A stretch of 64,000 nt of DNA, from NCBI RefSeq assembly GCF_002260525.1, contig NZ_MRYI01000006.1, positions 124,001-188,000 on the forward strand. The letters are read 5' to 3'. This DNA comes from Hahella sp. CCB-MM4. GTDB lineage: Bacteria; Pseudomonadota; Gammaproteobacteria; Pseudomonadales; Oleiphilaceae. Within the stretch, counting starts at the first letter, position 1; every line of letters begins with the position of its first letter. The notes below the pieces were generated by a model that ran no database searches, was not told the origin of the DNA, and was given only the letters and a program-made list of their open reading frames with translations. A program made the position numbers and the translations under genes. Shown here piece after piece: positions 1 to 9,584 of the stretch.

Positions 1-459
1 AGGGTTTTCAGGATTCTGCGACTGGCCCGATATGTCTCCCAGGCAAATTTACTGATGCATGCCATTCGTCAGAGCCGTCAGAAAATCACCGTATTTTTCT
101 TTTCCGTAATGGTGCTGGTTATTGTCTTTGGTTGTGTGATGTACATGATCGAGACTCCCGAAGACGGTTTTACCAGCATCCCGAGAAGTATCTACTGGGC
201 CATCGTCACACTGACGACTGTTGGCTATGGCGATATTTCTCCCCGCTCCGATCTTGGACAAGCGGTTGCTGCACTGGTCATGCTGATGGGTTATGCCATT
301 ATTGCCGTTCCCACCGGAATTTTTACGGCTGAGCTGTCAAATGTTTTAAGGGGTGATGTATTGCGCCAGGACTGCCAGCGCTGCCTGAAGTCAGTGCATG
401 ACAAAGATGCTGTGTACTGCAGTCGGTGTGGGGAAAAACTGGTACCGCAGGAAGCCTAG
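1..459 (+). CDS. Voltage-gated-type potassium channel, C-terminal part
   Basis: The reading frame is open from base 1, so the 5' end lies outside the window. The visible start carries an S4-like basic helix (RVFRILRLARY), then an S5 helix, the pore loop with the selectivity filter TVGYGD, and the S6 helix. This is the inner-membrane pore of a Kv-type K+ channel. After S6 there is a short cytoplasmic tail with two Cys pairs (CQRC and CSRC) that looks like a small zinc ribbon, a feature seen in some bacterial Kv relatives. An ATG at 55 is internal to the S4-S5 region and is not the true start. The channel identity is secure; gating and physiological role are not shown. Confidence 0.9.
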   Translation, partial: RVFRILRLARYVSQANLLMHAIRQSRQKITVFFFSVMVLVIVFGCVMYMIETPEDGFTSIPRSIYWAIVTLTTVGYGDISPRSDLGQAVAALVMLMGYAIIAVPTGIFTAELSNVLRGDVLRQDCQRCLKSVHDKDAVYCSRCGEKLVPQEA

Positions 460-469
460 CGCCTCTCCG

Positions 470-506
470 TGCCCCCTTCGACTCGTTCAGAGAGAAGGGG
501 GCTTCT
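470..506 (+). terminator. Rho-independent terminator after the K+ channel gene
   Basis: A nine-base-pair G+C-rich stem (GCCCCCTTC at 471-479 with GAAGGGGGC at 494-502) is followed by TTCT. It sits 11 bases after the stop codon of the channel gene. Confidence 0.75.
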
Positions 507-526
507 ATCAACCCGGAGTGGGATTG

Positions 527-571
527 AATCAGAAATGGCACTCAATCAGAAATGATGTCCAATCAGGAGTG
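527..571. repeat. Three 17-bp tandem repeats at the end of the Lon-like gene
   Basis: The motif AATCAGAAATG occurs at 527 and 544, and a diverged copy AATCAGGAGTG at 561, giving an exact 17-bp period. The third copy covers the stop codon (563-565) of the minus-strand protease gene. Confidence 0.8.
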
Positions 572-2950
572 ACGTTTCCGATCCAGTGCGGCAAGTTGCT
601 TCAGGCGCTGCTGAACCATTCCGAACACCGTGTTCTTGGCATAGGTTCCTTTGTCGTTCGGATGCCCAACCTTGAGGCCCGTCAATAGCTCAATGGCTTC
701 CGCCACAGTAGAAACAGAATAGATCACAAACTGCTTCTTCTGGCAGGCATCCAACACCTTCTGGTTAAGCATCAGGTTGCTGACATTCTGATCAGGAATA
801 ATCACGCCCTGGGTACCGCTCAATCCTTTAATGCAGCAGGTTTCGAAGAAACCTTCTATTTTCTCGTTCACCCCGCCGACCGGCTGCGCTTCGCCAAACT
901 GGTTCATTGAGCCGGTAATGGCCAGACTCTGCTTGATCGGCACATCAGCGATCGAGGAAATCAGGGCGCAGAACTCTGCCATGGAGGCACTGTCGCCATC
1001 CACCTGGTTATACGATTGTTCGAAGGTGATACTTGCGCTTAACTTGATCGGCTCTGTCTTACCAAAGGTCGAAGCCAGATAAGACGACAATATCATCATC
1101 CCCTTCGAGTGAATGGCTCCGGCAAGCTTAACATCCCGCTCAATATCGATAACTTCCCCACTGCCGTAGGCGGTGGTTGCGGTTACCCGACTCGGCACGC
1201 CAAACTCATGATCACCGGTATGCAATACCGATAATGCATTGATCTGCCCCACCTTTTCTCCCACGGTGGCTAACAAGGTTGAGCCATCACGAATGCTGTC
1301 AAAGACCTTGTCCCGGATTCGGCTGGAACGGAATTCCGCACTGTCCAAAGCCTTATCCACATGTTCAGCATGCAGCATCTTGGCATTGGCTTCCCGAGCC
1401 CAATAATTACTTTCCCGCAGCAGATTGGCGATATCCGCCGCATGCAAAGACAACCGATTCTGGTCCTCAGCCACTCGTGAACTATGCTCAATGATCCGCA
1501 TCAGAGCCTTGCGATCACAGTGCAACAGGTTTTTGTCCTGGATCAGCGAAGTAATGAATCGCGCATAAAGCTTCTGGGTTTCCGGTGTTCGCTCAATTTC
1601 GCTTTCAAAATCAGCAACAACCTTAAACAGCTCGCTGAAGTCCGGATCATACTGTTGCAGCAGCAAATAGGTATCGCGGTCACCAAACAGAACGATCTTC
1701 ACTTCAAACGGCATGGCTTCGGGCTCAAGCGAAATGGTTCCGGACAAAGTCAATTCTTTCTCCAGGGTATTGATCGCCACATTGCCTGAACGCAAAGCCC
1801 GCTTGATGCCATCCCAGACAAAAGGCTGTTCGAGCACCTTAATGGCATCCATCAGCAGATACCCGCCATTGGCCCGATGCAGTGCCCCTGGTCGAATCAG
1901 GGTGAAATCGGTGAATACAGTACCTTTATAGGTTACGCTTTCCACGGCTCCGAACAGATTGTTATAGGTGGGATTATCTTCCACGACAATCGGCGCATGG
2001 CCGGTAGAGTCATGGTGCACCATCACGTTGATCTGATATCTCCGCGGCAACTTGTTATCCATGGTTGCCGCCGCAAGAGCCGCCTGCTCTTCCCCGTCTT
2101 CCAGGAACACTTCGACATTCTTCAGAATGTCGGCCTGAACACTCTCAAGATGGGAGACCACTTCCTGATACTGAGAATATTTTTTGACCAGATTGTCAAT
2201 CAGGTGCTCAGAAACGGCCAGAGCCACTTCTTCATTGAGCCCCTGCTGTTTATCCGCATACTCCTGCTCCCACTGACTGAGCTTGCGTAGCACCGTTCTC
2301 AGACGTTTCTCAAGCTTGTTGATGGCATCTTCGAACTCCTGCTGCTTAGTCTCCGGCAATGCCGCAAAGGTTTCGGCGTCATATGGGTTCTCACCATCAG
2401 TGGCCACCAGACGATAACCGCCCGGAGTGGTGATTGTCAGGCTGACATTCTGCTTCTTCGCCGCGTTAGCCACTCTGGCCAGGGCCTTTTCCTGCTTCTG
2501 GGCCAGCTCATTCTTCAGCTGTTCAGAACGCTCATAGTAGGACTCATTATCGAATGCCTGGGGAACCCCCTTCTGCAGACGAGTCAGCAACTGTTCGATA
2601 TCTTTCTTAAGCGGCATCCCCACACCGGCGGGCAAACGCAACACTTTAGGAGAGCGCACATCATCGAAATTGTTGACGTAACACCAGTCGCTGGCCACTG
2701 AGTCGGATCGTTTCTTCTCCAGATAGCGCATAATCATGGTGCGCTTACCCAATCCATTACGCCCGGTGGCGTATATGTTGTAACCGCTATCCATCATGGA
2801 AATGGCAAATTGCACGGCATCCTGCGCCCGGGTTTGCCCGAGAATACCTTCTAACGGTTCAAGATTACGGGTGGAGTTGAAATTAAAGTCTTTGGTCAAA
2901 CAAGGCTTATACAGTCTTGACAGCGGTAGGGCTTTGGCAGACTTCATCAT
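563..2950 (-). CDS. LonB/AAA_32-type ATP-dependent protease
   Basis: A 795-residue protein of the Lon-like family that joins an AAA+ ATPase with a C-terminal Lon protease domain, like E. coli YcbZ. Walker A is at residues 63-71 (GRNGLGKRT). The middle is coiled-coil rich, followed by a Walker B-like GGYLLMD. The protease domain has the catalytic serine in GDSAS (about residue 653) and the catalytic lysine in GGVNEKIEGFF, exactly 43 residues later, the same spacing as in Lon S679/K722. Both catalytic residues are therefore present. The substrate is unknown. The gene is transcribed alone. Two adjacent ATG codons (2950 and 2947) make the start slightly ambiguous. Confidence 0.92.
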   Translation of the reverse strand: MMKSAKALPLSRLYKPCLTKDFNFNSTRNLEPLEGILGQTRAQDAVQFAISMMDSGYNIYATGRNGLGKRTMIMRYLEKKRSDSVASDWCYVNNFDDVRSPKVLRLPAGVGMPLKKDIEQLLTRLQKGVPQAFDNESYYERSEQLKNELAQKQEKALARVANAAKKQNVSLTITTPGGYRLVATDGENPYDAETFAALPETKQQEFEDAINKLEKRLRTVLRKLSQWEQEYADKQQGLNEEVALAVSEHLIDNLVKKYSQYQEVVSHLESVQADILKNVEVFLEDGEEQAALAAATMDNKLPRRYQINVMVHHDSTGHAPIVVEDNPTYNNLFGAVESVTYKGTVFTDFTLIRPGALHRANGGYLLMDAIKVLEQPFVWDGIKRALRSGNVAINTLEKELTLSGTISLEPEAMPFEVKIVLFGDRDTYLLLQQYDPDFSELFKVVADFESEIERTPETQKLYARFITSLIQDKNLLHCDRKALMRIIEHSSRVAEDQNRLSLHAADIANLLRESNYWAREANAKMLHAEHVDKALDSAEFRSSRIRDKVFDSIRDGSTLLATVGEKVGQINALSVLHTGDHEFGVPSRVTATTAYGSGEVIDIERDVKLAGAIHSKGMMILSSYLASTFGKTEPIKLSASITFEQSYNQVDGDSASMAEFCALISSIADVPIKQSLAITGSMNQFGEAQPVGGVNEKIEGFFETCCIKGLSGTQGVIIPDQNVSNLMLNQKVLDACQKKQFVIYSVSTVAEAIELLTGLKVGHPNDKGTYAKNTVFGMVQQRLKQLAALDRKRHS

Positions 2951-3481
2951 GTGATATACAAACGTCCGGTTAGAAATCGTTTTTCAGGGAGATACTCAGT
3001 ACCCGGCATAGCTGAAAATCTATTTACAAACAAACCTGAAATTTACAGCAAGCGGTACTGGCTTTCGGTGCAGTGTAACGAATTCGACATGACGTAAAAA
3101 CCAGTTTTGAAAGCAACCTGGGATGAAATACTCGCATCTTGCGCCTTTTTCGAGCAAAATTTAATCATTCCTGCCTGTTATCACCAAAAGTGTTAACAGG
3201 CAGCGATTAAAGAAAATATGGATCTGGTCGATAACTGAACAAAAGATCCAATTTTTCTAAAGATGAATTGAGATATTTAATTACGACATACAGGGCGTGG
3301 ATAAACCAGGGTTTAATTAACGCGCAGCAGATACATTAACCAGTTCGAGTTTTCTATAAAAAATACAATGTCAGATCTCGATAGAAACTGTGTAGGCGAT
3401 AAGAAACCTGAATGAAACGGCGGCAATGTGCAGTGACGACTGACCGCCAGGTTGATTAGAGTAAATGAAGGACTAGCCAAC
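2951..3481. other. Intergenic region with one strong inverted repeat
   Basis: This 531-base A+T-rich stretch separates the divergent protease and DRR-protein genes and should hold promoters for both. I see no coding sequence. Its clearest structure is the inverted repeat at 3171-3203, listed separately. Confidence 0.6.
3171..3203. repeat. Imperfect hairpin, 10-bp arms
   Basis: CTGCCTGTTA (3171-3180) pairs with TAACAGGCAG (3194-3203). After one T-T mismatch the inner CAC/GTG also pairs, leaving a CAAAA loop. No T-tract follows on either strand, so it does not look like a terminator. It lies in a divergent promoter region and could be an operator or a repeat element. Confidence 0.6.
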
Positions 3482-3769
3482 ATGATTAATATCGATTCAA
3501 GAAACAAGCCTCTCACCCAACCCAGCTCGCCAAATTTGCAACAGGCAAAACAGGTTGAGTCCACCCCGACACAAGCGCCTATCAGAGAAAGCCTACCCAG
3601 TGATCGGCGTCTGGTACCTGATCGCCGCCGTAGACAAGACCCGGAATATAAAGGCAGCGAAAGAAGAAAACGCAAAGATCGCAGAAAACCAGAGCTGCTG
3701 AGCGCGAAAGATGGTTCCCCCGAAAGCATTTCGCAGAGACGTGGAAGATTAATTAACACTTCTGTGTGA
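3482..3769 (+). CDS. Small basic protein with DRR/ERR repeats, function unknown
   Basis: A 95-residue predicted protein. I start it at the ATG at 3482 because GAAGGA (3467-3472) is nine bases upstream; an in-frame start at 3452 lacks such a site. The centre is a very basic run of repeated D/E-R-R units (SDRRLVPDRRRR, then GSERRKRKDRRK). Similar Asp-Arg-Arg repeats occur in small proteobacterial proteins of unknown role. No signal peptide or membrane segment is visible. A PilZ-like gene follows about 120 bases downstream on the same strand, so the two may share regulation, but this is inference. The long antisense frame on the other strand is treated as a shadow. Confidence 0.65.
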   Translation: MINIDSRNKPLTQPSSPNLQQAKQVESTPTQAPIRESLPSDRRLVPDRRRRQDPEYKGSERRKRKDRRKPELLSAKDGSPESISQRRGRLINTSV

Positions 3770-3891
3770 CAAGTCACAGTTTTTACATTAAATTTTACTC
3801 TCGCCGGTTATTACCGATGGTAATGTATAAGGGGTATCCCTTATCTGGTGGTTTCTGTACAATGTAAAACCCTGTCAGTAACGGTCCGGCA

Positions 3892-4410
3892 GTGATAGAG
3901 GCACCTGACAGGGAAAATGGAATAAAAACAATACTAAGCACTCTTGAGGCTATGCGAGATTGTATTTTCCAGCGCCACTTTGAGCGGCGTATCAAAACGA
4001 GACATAAAGCACCATTCCTAACGGTGACGGCGAACTTTGTCGGACTCTTCAGCCGTAGCCGTCAGCCTTTAAAGGTTAAATGTATCGACTTTAACCGGTA
4101 TGGAATGGCCATTCTCAGTGATCAGAGACTGAAGCCTGGTGATAAGCTGGAATTCAGCTTTCGGGGTCGGTATATCACCGAAGACGGAATACAGGGAACG
4201 GTGACCAGCGTGGCTGAGTTGCAGGCACCCTGCCAGAGCTCACATCCAAGACAGATATCTGCAGAATCCTTATCGGGCTATCGCTACGGAATCAGGTTCA
4301 CCTACTGCCAGTCACCCAAGGAATACAGCCGGGACGTGGACAATGCCATGTCTCGAATAGAAGGTCTGTTCGGACAGATCAGCCAGCAAATTCAGCCACA
4401 GGCCTCCTGA
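3892..4410 (+). CDS. PilZ-like domain protein with atypical ligand motif
   Basis: A 172-residue protein. Residues 28-32 (RHFER) fit the RxxxR half of the PilZ c-di-GMP motif, and residues 66-71 (DFNRYG) fit the second half [D/N]xSxxG except that Ser is replaced by Asn. The following LKPGD and a late YRYGIRF strand fit a PilZ beta-barrel. The long spacing between the two motifs is unusual, so ligand binding is uncertain. The start is uncertain: GTG at 3892 gives the length above, while an ATG at 3952 (before MRDCIFQRHF) has GAGG only two bases upstream. It would probably act in the cytoplasm as a c-di-GMP sensor or a degenerate relative. Confidence 0.6.
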   Translation: MIEAPDRENGIKTILSTLEAMRDCIFQRHFERRIKTRHKAPFLTVTANFVGLFSRSRQPLKVKCIDFNRYGMAILSDQRLKPGDKLEFSFRGRYITEDGIQGTVTSVAELQAPCQSSHPRQISAESLSGYRYGIRFTYCQSPKEYSRDVDNAMSRIEGLFGQISQQIQPQAS

Positions 4411-4420
4411 ACGACATTGC

Positions 4421-4461
4421 TGAATACAGTCAGATGAATTGGTGAATACAGTCAGATGAAT
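4421..4461. repeat. 22-bp-period duplication covering the mobA start
   Basis: TGAATACAGTCAGATGAAT occurs at 4421-4439 and again at 4443-4461. The mobA start codon (4456) is inside the second copy, and an out-of-use ATG lies at the same place in the first. Confidence 0.85.
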
Positions 4462-5025
4462 ATCAAGGGCTTGATACTTGCCGGCGGTGAAGGCTCAAGA
4501 GCCGGAGGCAGGGACAAAGGTCTCCTGAAATGGCGCGGAATCCCTCTGGCCAGCCACATTGCTGAGGCAATGGGTGCCACCTGTCAGGACATCCTGATCA
4601 GCTGTAATCGTCATCTGGACGAATACAGCGCCATTACCCCTCATTGTTTCCAGGATATAGACACGTCAATCAAAGGCCCCCTGGCCGGATTGTTCACTGC
4701 CTGGCATTACTTTCCTGACAGCTGGTTTCTGATTTCTGCCTGCGACACCCCCATGCTGACAATGGAATACAGCCGACGTATGTGCTCATCTCTGCCCAAG
4801 GGTAACGCACAGGTCGCCTGGGACGGCGAAAGACGACAATACCTGCACTGCCTGTTAAGACCAGAGAGTTATCCTGTTCTGAAGGAATACCTGGAAAATG
4901 GCGGCAAAAATGTCCGTGGATGGCTTGAATTGCTGGAGCCGGAACTGGTTGATTTTTCTGATTGCCCGCAGCTGTTCACCAATATCAATACGCTGCAACA
5001 GCTGGACGAACTGGATCAGGCATAA
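4456..5025 (+). CDS. mobA: Molybdenum cofactor guanylyltransferase MobA
   Basis: A 189-residue nucleotidyltransferase, the usual size for MobA. The N-terminus carries the nucleotide-binding loop LAGGEGSRAGGRDKG, with the conserved downstream Lys in GLLKW, and later ISACDTPML gives the metal-binding Asp region. MobA attaches GMP to molybdopterin to make the bis-MGD cofactor of DMSO-reductase-family enzymes in the cytoplasm. moaE, another cofactor gene, lies convergently 104 bases downstream. The start ATG lies in a 19-base direct repeat and has no strong ribosome binding site, so translation may rely on the duplicated leader. The assignment is firm. Confidence 0.93.
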   Translation: MNIKGLILAGGEGSRAGGRDKGLLKWRGIPLASHIAEAMGATCQDILISCNRHLDEYSAITPHCFQDIDTSIKGPLAGLFTAWHYFPDSWFLISACDTPMLTMEYSRRMCSSLPKGNAQVAWDGERRQYLHCLLRPESYPVLKEYLENGGKNVRGWLELLEPELVDFSDCPQLFTNINTLQQLDELDQA

Positions 5026-5061
5026 CCGGCTCTCTCATCAACGCACGAGGCCGGTACTTTA

Positions 5062-5098
5062 TCTAAATTGCTATGCCACTTCTAAATTGCTATGCCAC
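5062..5098. repeat. 19-bp-period tandem repeat between mobA and moaE
   Basis: TCTAAATTGCTATGCCAC occurs at 5062-5079 and 5081-5098, and a partial third copy (CTATGCCAC) follows near 5107. It lies in the convergent gap between the two cofactor genes. Confidence 0.85.
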
Positions 5099-5129
5099 AT
5101 CGAAAGCCTATGCCACAGCCCGCGTTGAG

Positions 5130-5603
5130 TCAGCCCCGATCAATATCCCACTTGTCGGCCCGTTCGCTATCCTTATCCCGCGCTTCTACCCAGTGTTCTC
5201 CCTGACTCGTCAGCTCTTTCTTCCAGAATGGCGCATCCACTTTCAGATAATCCATAATGAACTCGCAGGCAGCAAAAGCTTCTGCCCGGTGGGCCGACGT
5301 AGTGATCACCAAAACAATCTGATCCCCGGACATCAACCGTCCAATCCTGTGAATTATGGTGATGCCTTCCAACTCCCAGCGACGGCAGGCTTCTTCGGCA
5401 ATATTGCCAAGAGACTTTTCTGTCATGCCCGGATAATGCTCTAACTCCAGGCCAGTGACCTCAGGACGTTCACTAAAATCCCGGACATAACCGACAAAGC
5501 TGCAGGAAGCCCCTACCCCGTGATCCTTTCCAACCAACCGGTCAACTTCCCCTCCCAGATCAAAATCATTTGGGGTTACTTCAATGCGGATATTTTTGGT
5601 CAT
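5130..5603 (-). CDS. moaE: Molybdopterin synthase catalytic subunit MoaE
   Basis: A 157-residue protein matching MoaE in length and motifs: the GASCSFVGYVRD strand, the LELEHYPGMTEKSL segment with catalytic-site residues, the HRIGRL helix, the HR of AHRAEAF, and the LKVDAPFWKKE segment holding the conserved lysines. MoaE works with the thiocarboxylated small subunit MoaD to put two sulfurs into precursor Z and make molybdopterin. No moaD is present in the window, so the partner lies elsewhere. The gene is divergent from the SirB2 gene and convergent with mobA. Confidence 0.95.
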   Translation of the reverse strand: MTKNIRIEVTPNDFDLGGEVDRLVGKDHGVGASCSFVGYVRDFSERPEVTGLELEHYPGMTEKSLGNIAEEACRRWELEGITIIHRIGRLMSGDQIVLVITTSAHRAEAFAACEFIMDYLKVDAPFWKKELTSQGEHWVEARDKDSERADKWDIDRG

Positions 5604-5673
5604 GGAAGGCTTCTCTCGGAATTTGCGTTCAATTTCACTATCCTAACCCCAACTTTTCCGGGAACCAAATCTG

Positions 5674-6051
5674 ATGACTTACAGCCTGTTAAAAAGCATC
5701 CACCTAATCTGCGTCACCCTGACCATCTTATTATTTACCCTGAGATACTATTGGATGCTCACTGACAATGCTTTGTTATTGAAGCCTCTCGTTCGGGTTC
5801 TCCCACATATTGTCGATACACTTCTGCTTCTCAGCGCCATTGGACTGGCGTTATTGCTGGTGCAGTATCCTCTGGTCAACCACTGGCTGACAGCCAAGGT
5901 CATAGGATTGGTTGGATATATTGTTCTGGGAACTGTGGCACTTAAGCGGGGGAAAACAAAAAGAACCCGGGCAATGGCCGGGATAGGCGCCTACCTTTGC
6001 GTTGCCTATATTATCAGCGTGGCAGTTACTAAAAACCCCTGGCTGATCTGA
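5674..6051 (+). CDS. SirB2 family inner-membrane protein
   Basis: A 125-residue, very hydrophobic protein with four predicted membrane helices. The N-terminal SLLKSIHLICVTLTILLF and the central HIVDTLLLLSAIGLAL, with conserved His and Asp residues in the first helices, match the SirB2 family. The family name comes from an upregulator of invasion genes in Salmonella, but its biochemical role is not known. It starts about 70 bases from divergent moaE; no functional link can be shown. Confidence 0.85.
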   Translation: MTYSLLKSIHLICVTLTILLFTLRYYWMLTDNALLLKPLVRVLPHIVDTLLLLSAIGLALLLVQYPLVNHWLTAKVIGLVGYIVLGTVALKRGKTKRTRAMAGIGAYLCVAYIISVAVTKNPWLI

Positions 6052-6132
6052 GGCCCGACGACAACTTCAGGCCTCAATACAGGCAATCTAAAGCACCAGA
6101 AGACTTATCACACCACACCGGATTAACCGGCA

Positions 6133-6315
6133 TCAATAACGGTCGTTCTGATGATCGTCAGGTGTACGGTCTTCTTCGTGCGGCGGTTTGACATAGAACC
6201 GATTCTGATCAATTTCCTTGTGATCCGGATCGGCGTATTTATTCTGCATCTTGTTCTTGCGAATCCATACAGCAGCTATGGCAATAACCGCAATAAGCAA
6301 TACCCATTTCAGCAT
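6133..6315 (-). CDS. Small single-pass membrane protein, unknown
   Basis: A 60-residue predicted protein starting at the ATG at 6315, chosen because GGGAGG lies five to six bases upstream; a longer frame to 6342 adds residues with no support. One N-terminal membrane helix (LKWVLLIAVIAIAAVWI) is followed by a polar tail rich in Asp, Lys and His. I do not recognise a family. It stands alone between the SirB2 gene and another hypothetical gene. Confidence 0.6.
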   Translation of the reverse strand: MLKWVLLIAVIAIAAVWIRKNKMQNKYADPDHKEIDQNRFYVKPPHEEDRTPDDHQNDRY

Positions 6316-6464
6316 GAGAACCTCCCTTGGCTCCGGTAACAATTCAACACCCTTCCTTCCCTGGGGATGTCACTGGGGCCGGTTAGTTTTCAGCCCCTCT
6401 ACATATAAAAACACCACCCGACTCAAAGTGCAAACCAAGCAGCCGAGCAACAATAGCGAAGAGT

Positions 6465-6773
6465 CTATCTATTTGCCTGAGCCGGCTCGCTATTTGCCTG
6501 TACCAGCTCAAACAAGGCTTGAGAAGGCGTCATTAAACTGAACCGCGGACCCTGCATATGGCGCACCGATGCTTTGACGACCAAAGGCACTTTATTTCCT
6601 TCAATATCAAATTCAAACAGCAGATCTTCCTCTTCTCCATCACTGAGGCCTTCAGCCAGAGATATCGCAGACTGAACGCTGTCCGGAGATAAGATCGCTC
6701 CGGCCTTTTCTCCCAGTTGATGCAGATAGTTTTCCAATTGGTCGAGTGAGATATTTAAATCTGTCTGGTACAT
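6465..6773 (-). CDS. Small acidic cytoplasmic protein, unknown
   Basis: A 102-residue predicted protein. I start it at the ATG at 6773 because GGGAG lies six bases upstream; a start at 6812 is possible but has poorer spacing. It has an N-terminal amphipathic helix (SLDQLENYLHQLGEKAG), an acidic central loop (GEEEDLLFEFDIEGN) and a beta-like end. No signal peptide or membrane helix is seen. No family is recognised. It lies downstream of a 57-base triple repeat and is not tightly linked to glgP. Confidence 0.55.
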   Translation of the reverse strand: MYQTDLNISLDQLENYLHQLGEKAGAILSPDSVQSAISLAEGLSDGEEEDLLFEFDIEGNKVPLVVKASVRHMQGPRFSLMTPSQALFELVQANSEPAQANR

Positions 6774-6871
6774 GGCGACTCCCGCAGTACTTATTATTCG
6801 TTGTTCCTTCATCCGGAGCTTTTATCTCCGAACACATATCCTTTATCTCATGACAATTACAGCTACAGACG

Positions 6872-6928
6872 ACTGTTGCTGGCTATTACTACTGTTGCTA
6901 ACTATTACTACTGTTGCTAACTATTACT
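6872..6928. repeat. Three 19-bp tandem repeats
   Basis: Units at 6872-6890, 6891-6909 and 6910-6928 read ACTGTTGCTAACTATTACT, the first differing at two bases. They lie in the gap between glgP (upstream on the minus strand) and the small acidic protein gene. Confidence 0.9.
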
Positions 6929-6962
6929 ATAGCCTCTGGAAGCAATTTATTATTGATTCCGC

Positions 6963-9584
6963 TCAATTTGCAGAGACTGTGCATTGGGAGCCCCACAGGA
7001 TCCTATTAAACTCCCGATCCAAAGCTCGCAATTGCTGGCTCAACTGTTCCCGATCAATACTCTCGCCAACGGCAATATCCGTGACAATTTCTTCCTTCAA
7101 CGGGAAACGGGGTATTACCCGCAGAGAATAATCACGACAGTTCCGTGAAGTTTTCACCTGAGCAGAATAACAGTAGCCGTATATCTCCCCAGGTAGCGGG
7201 TCACATCGGAGCAGACTAATACACTCCGCAGCCTGCCCCCCCAAGGAATCAGCATATAATTGCACTTCCACACAATCGGCGGGAATTTCCCCCAGGTGCA
7301 CCTGCACACTGATGTCGAATCCCTCGGGACTTATAGAAACTTCGGATTCACCAAAGTGAATTTCATTCCAGTACCGCAATAACTGACTCTGCCAGGCAAG
7401 AATTTCGCGGGCTAGACGCCCCTGATCACTTTCTCTCAACCTCAGTGCCAGACTGGCTGGTTGGTATAACCGGGTCATGTATTCTCTGACCATACGATTG
7501 GCACTATATTCCGGCGCCAGCAACGCCATACTGTTACGCATCCGGCCGATCCATTTTCTCGGAAGCCCGTCTCGTTCACGGGAATAGAACTGAGGGACCA
7601 CTTCATTTTCAAGGATATCGAACAGCATCTCGGTTTCTTTCCGGTCCTCCAGTTCAATATCCTCTTCACGTCCATCCCCGACCGCCCAACCAACGTCTTC
7701 CGTGTAGGCTTCAGCCCACCATCCATCAATTTCGGACAGATTGAGACCACCGTTCACCAACACCTTCATACCACTGGTGCCGCAGGCTTCCCAAGGGCGC
7801 CTCGGCGTGTTTATCCAGACATCTACCCCTCTGACCATTTCCTGGGCCAGGGAAATATCATAGTCCTCCAGCAATACGGCGCGCCCCTCGACATCACTTC
7901 GCCGCATGAACCTGGCCCATTGCTGCAGCATCTTTTTGCCTTCCATATCCCTTGGATGGGCTTTTCCTGCAACCACAATCTGCACCGGGCGCTCACTGTT
8001 CGACAGGATACGGGCCAGTCTTTCCGGCTGTCTAAGCAACAAATTAGGACGTTTATAGTTCGTAAACCTACGCGCAAATCCCAGAGTCAGCGCATTGGGA
8101 TCAAGCACACACTGTGCACGCTCCAATTCCTCATCCGATCCGCCTTTACGGGATAACTCATAGGTATAGCGCTGTCTTGCATAAGTCACCAGATCCTGCC
8201 GCTGACGGCAACGAAAGGTCCACAGTGCTTCATCCTCAATTTTATTAACCGCTTCCGTCAGATTCTCCTGCACCCCAAGCCAACGATCCTTACCGGCGGC
8301 TTCAGTCCACAGAGTATCCGCCCACTCCGAATCCCAAGATGGAGCGTGGACGCCATTGGTAACATGGGTAATAGGGATTTCCGCCATCGGCCAGCGGAGA
8401 AACATCGGAGCGAACAATTTACGGCTCACTTCACCATGAAGGGCACTGACGCCGTTTACCCACAAACACCCGCGCATGGCCAGATAGGCCATATTAAAAG
8501 GTTCATTCTCTGAGTCCCCGTGCAGACGGCCCAGCGACAATAGCGTCTCCATGGGGATACCGGTTTTCTGAATGATCAAACTGCCGTACTCACGGATCAA
8601 CCCGACATCAAACCGGTCAAAAGCGGCTGCAACAGGAGTGTGCGTTGTAAATACATTTCCAGCACGGGTGATCGCCCAGGCATGTTCTGCGGAAACATCG
8701 TGTTTTTTCATATAGGAACGGGCACGCTCAAGTACCACAAATGCCGCATGGCCCTCATTGATATGGCATATGTCGATATCCAGCTCCAACGCTTCAAGGG
8801 TTCGCCATCCCCCGACTCCCAGAACGATCTCCTGCAATAGGCGGATTTCCTCGCTGCCACCATATAATTGGGCAGTAATACCACGGTCAACCGGTGTATT
8901 GAGTGGATGGTTGCTATCCAGAAGATACAGTGTGACTTTCCCTACCCTGGCCTGCCACACCCTCAACAATAAAGATCGGCCGGGGAGCTCTATCGATACC
9001 TGCAGCCATTCGCCGGAGTTTCTGTACACCGGCTCGACAGGAAGTGTGGAAGGGTCACATAGAGGATAAAACTCCTGTTGCCAGCCTTCCGAATCCAGCA
9101 TCTGACGAAAATACCCCTGCTGGTATAGCAGACCGATACCCACGACAGGCACCTGAAGATCACTGGCACTTTTCAGATAATCCCCGGCCAGAATGCCAAG
9201 CCCGCCCGCATAAAGCGGTAACGCTTCTCCGATACCAAACTCCATACTGAAATAGGCCACGCCCTTCAGTCTGGAATCAGGAAAGTACTCGGGAAACCAG
9301 CCTTTGCGCTCCAGGTAACGCTTACGCTCCTTCAGTACGTCTTTAAGACGTTGGGTGAACCCGGTGTCTTCCGCCAGTTCCTGCAAGCGTTGCTGGCTGA
9401 TACTTTGCAGAATCACATAGGGATTTTTGGTTAACTCCCAGATGTCAGTATCCAGAGAGTTCCATAACTCGTCTCCCGCATGACTCCAGGTCCAGCGCAG
9501 ATCTGCCGCCAGCTCCACCAGCCCCTCCAGAGATTCAGGAAGATCCGCAATAAGATGGGTGATAGAACGTCTTTTATCTTGCAT
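6963..9584 (-). CDS. glgP: Alpha-glucan phosphorylase, DUF3417-type
   Basis: An 873-residue enzyme of the family that starts with a DUF3417 domain ([15 protein letters not shown], then [13 protein letters not shown]), found in archaeal and many bacterial maltodextrin/glycogen phosphorylases and distinct from the E. coli GlgP type. The catalytic half has [14 protein letters not shown], the VAGKAHPRD motif and the pyridoxal phosphate lysine in ACGTSGMK (about residue 605). It releases glucose-1-phosphate from glycogen or maltodextrin. I choose the ATG at 9584; a TTG at 9602 would add six residues. It overlaps the end of glgC by 11 bases, so the two are translationally coupled and join synthesis to breakdown. 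Confidence 0.92.
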   Translation of the reverse strand: MQDKRRSITHLIADLPESLEGLVELAADLRWTWSHAGDELWNSLDTDIWELTKNPYVILQSISQQRLQELAEDTGFTQRLKDVLKERKRYLERKGWFPEYFPDSRLKGVAYFSMEFGIGEALPLYAGGLGILAGDYLKSASDLQVPVVGIGLLYQQGYFRQMLDSEGWQQEFYPLCDPSTLPVEPVYRNSGEWLQVSIELPGRSLLLRVWQARVGKVTLYLLDSNHPLNTPVDRGITAQLYGGSEEIRLLQEIVLGVGGWRTLEALELDIDICHINEGHAAFVVLERARSYMKKHDVSAEHAWAITRAGNVFTTHTPVAAAFDRFDVGLIREYGSLIIQKTGIPMETLLSLGRLHGDSENEPFNMAYLAMRGCLWVNGVSALHGEVSRKLFAPMFLRWPMAEIPITHVTNGVHAPSWDSEWADTLWTEAAGKDRWLGVQENLTEAVNKIEDEALWTFRCRQRQDLVTYARQRYTYELSRKGGSDEELERAQCVLDPNALTLGFARRFTNYKRPNLLLRQPERLARILSNSERPVQIVVAGKAHPRDMEGKKMLQQWARFMRRSDVEGRAVLLEDYDISLAQEMVRGVDVWINTPRRPWEACGTSGMKVLVNGGLNLSEIDGWWAEAYTEDVGWAVGDGREEDIELEDRKETEMLFDILENEVVPQFYSRERDGLPRKWIGRMRNSMALLAPEYSANRMVREYMTRLYQPASLALRLRESDQGRLAREILAWQSQLLRYWNEIHFGESEVSISPEGFDISVQVHLGEIPADCVEVQLYADSLGGQAAECISLLRCDPLPGEIYGYCYSAQVKTSRNCRDYSLRVIPRFPLKEEIVTDIAVGESIDREQLSQQLRALDREFNRILWGSQCTVSAN

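Noticed and set aside
3313-3777. Long minus-strand frame over the DRR-protein gene
   Set aside because: It is antisense to a frame with a good ribosome site, and its Ser/Leu/Arg-rich protein is what the complement of Arg-rich codons gives.
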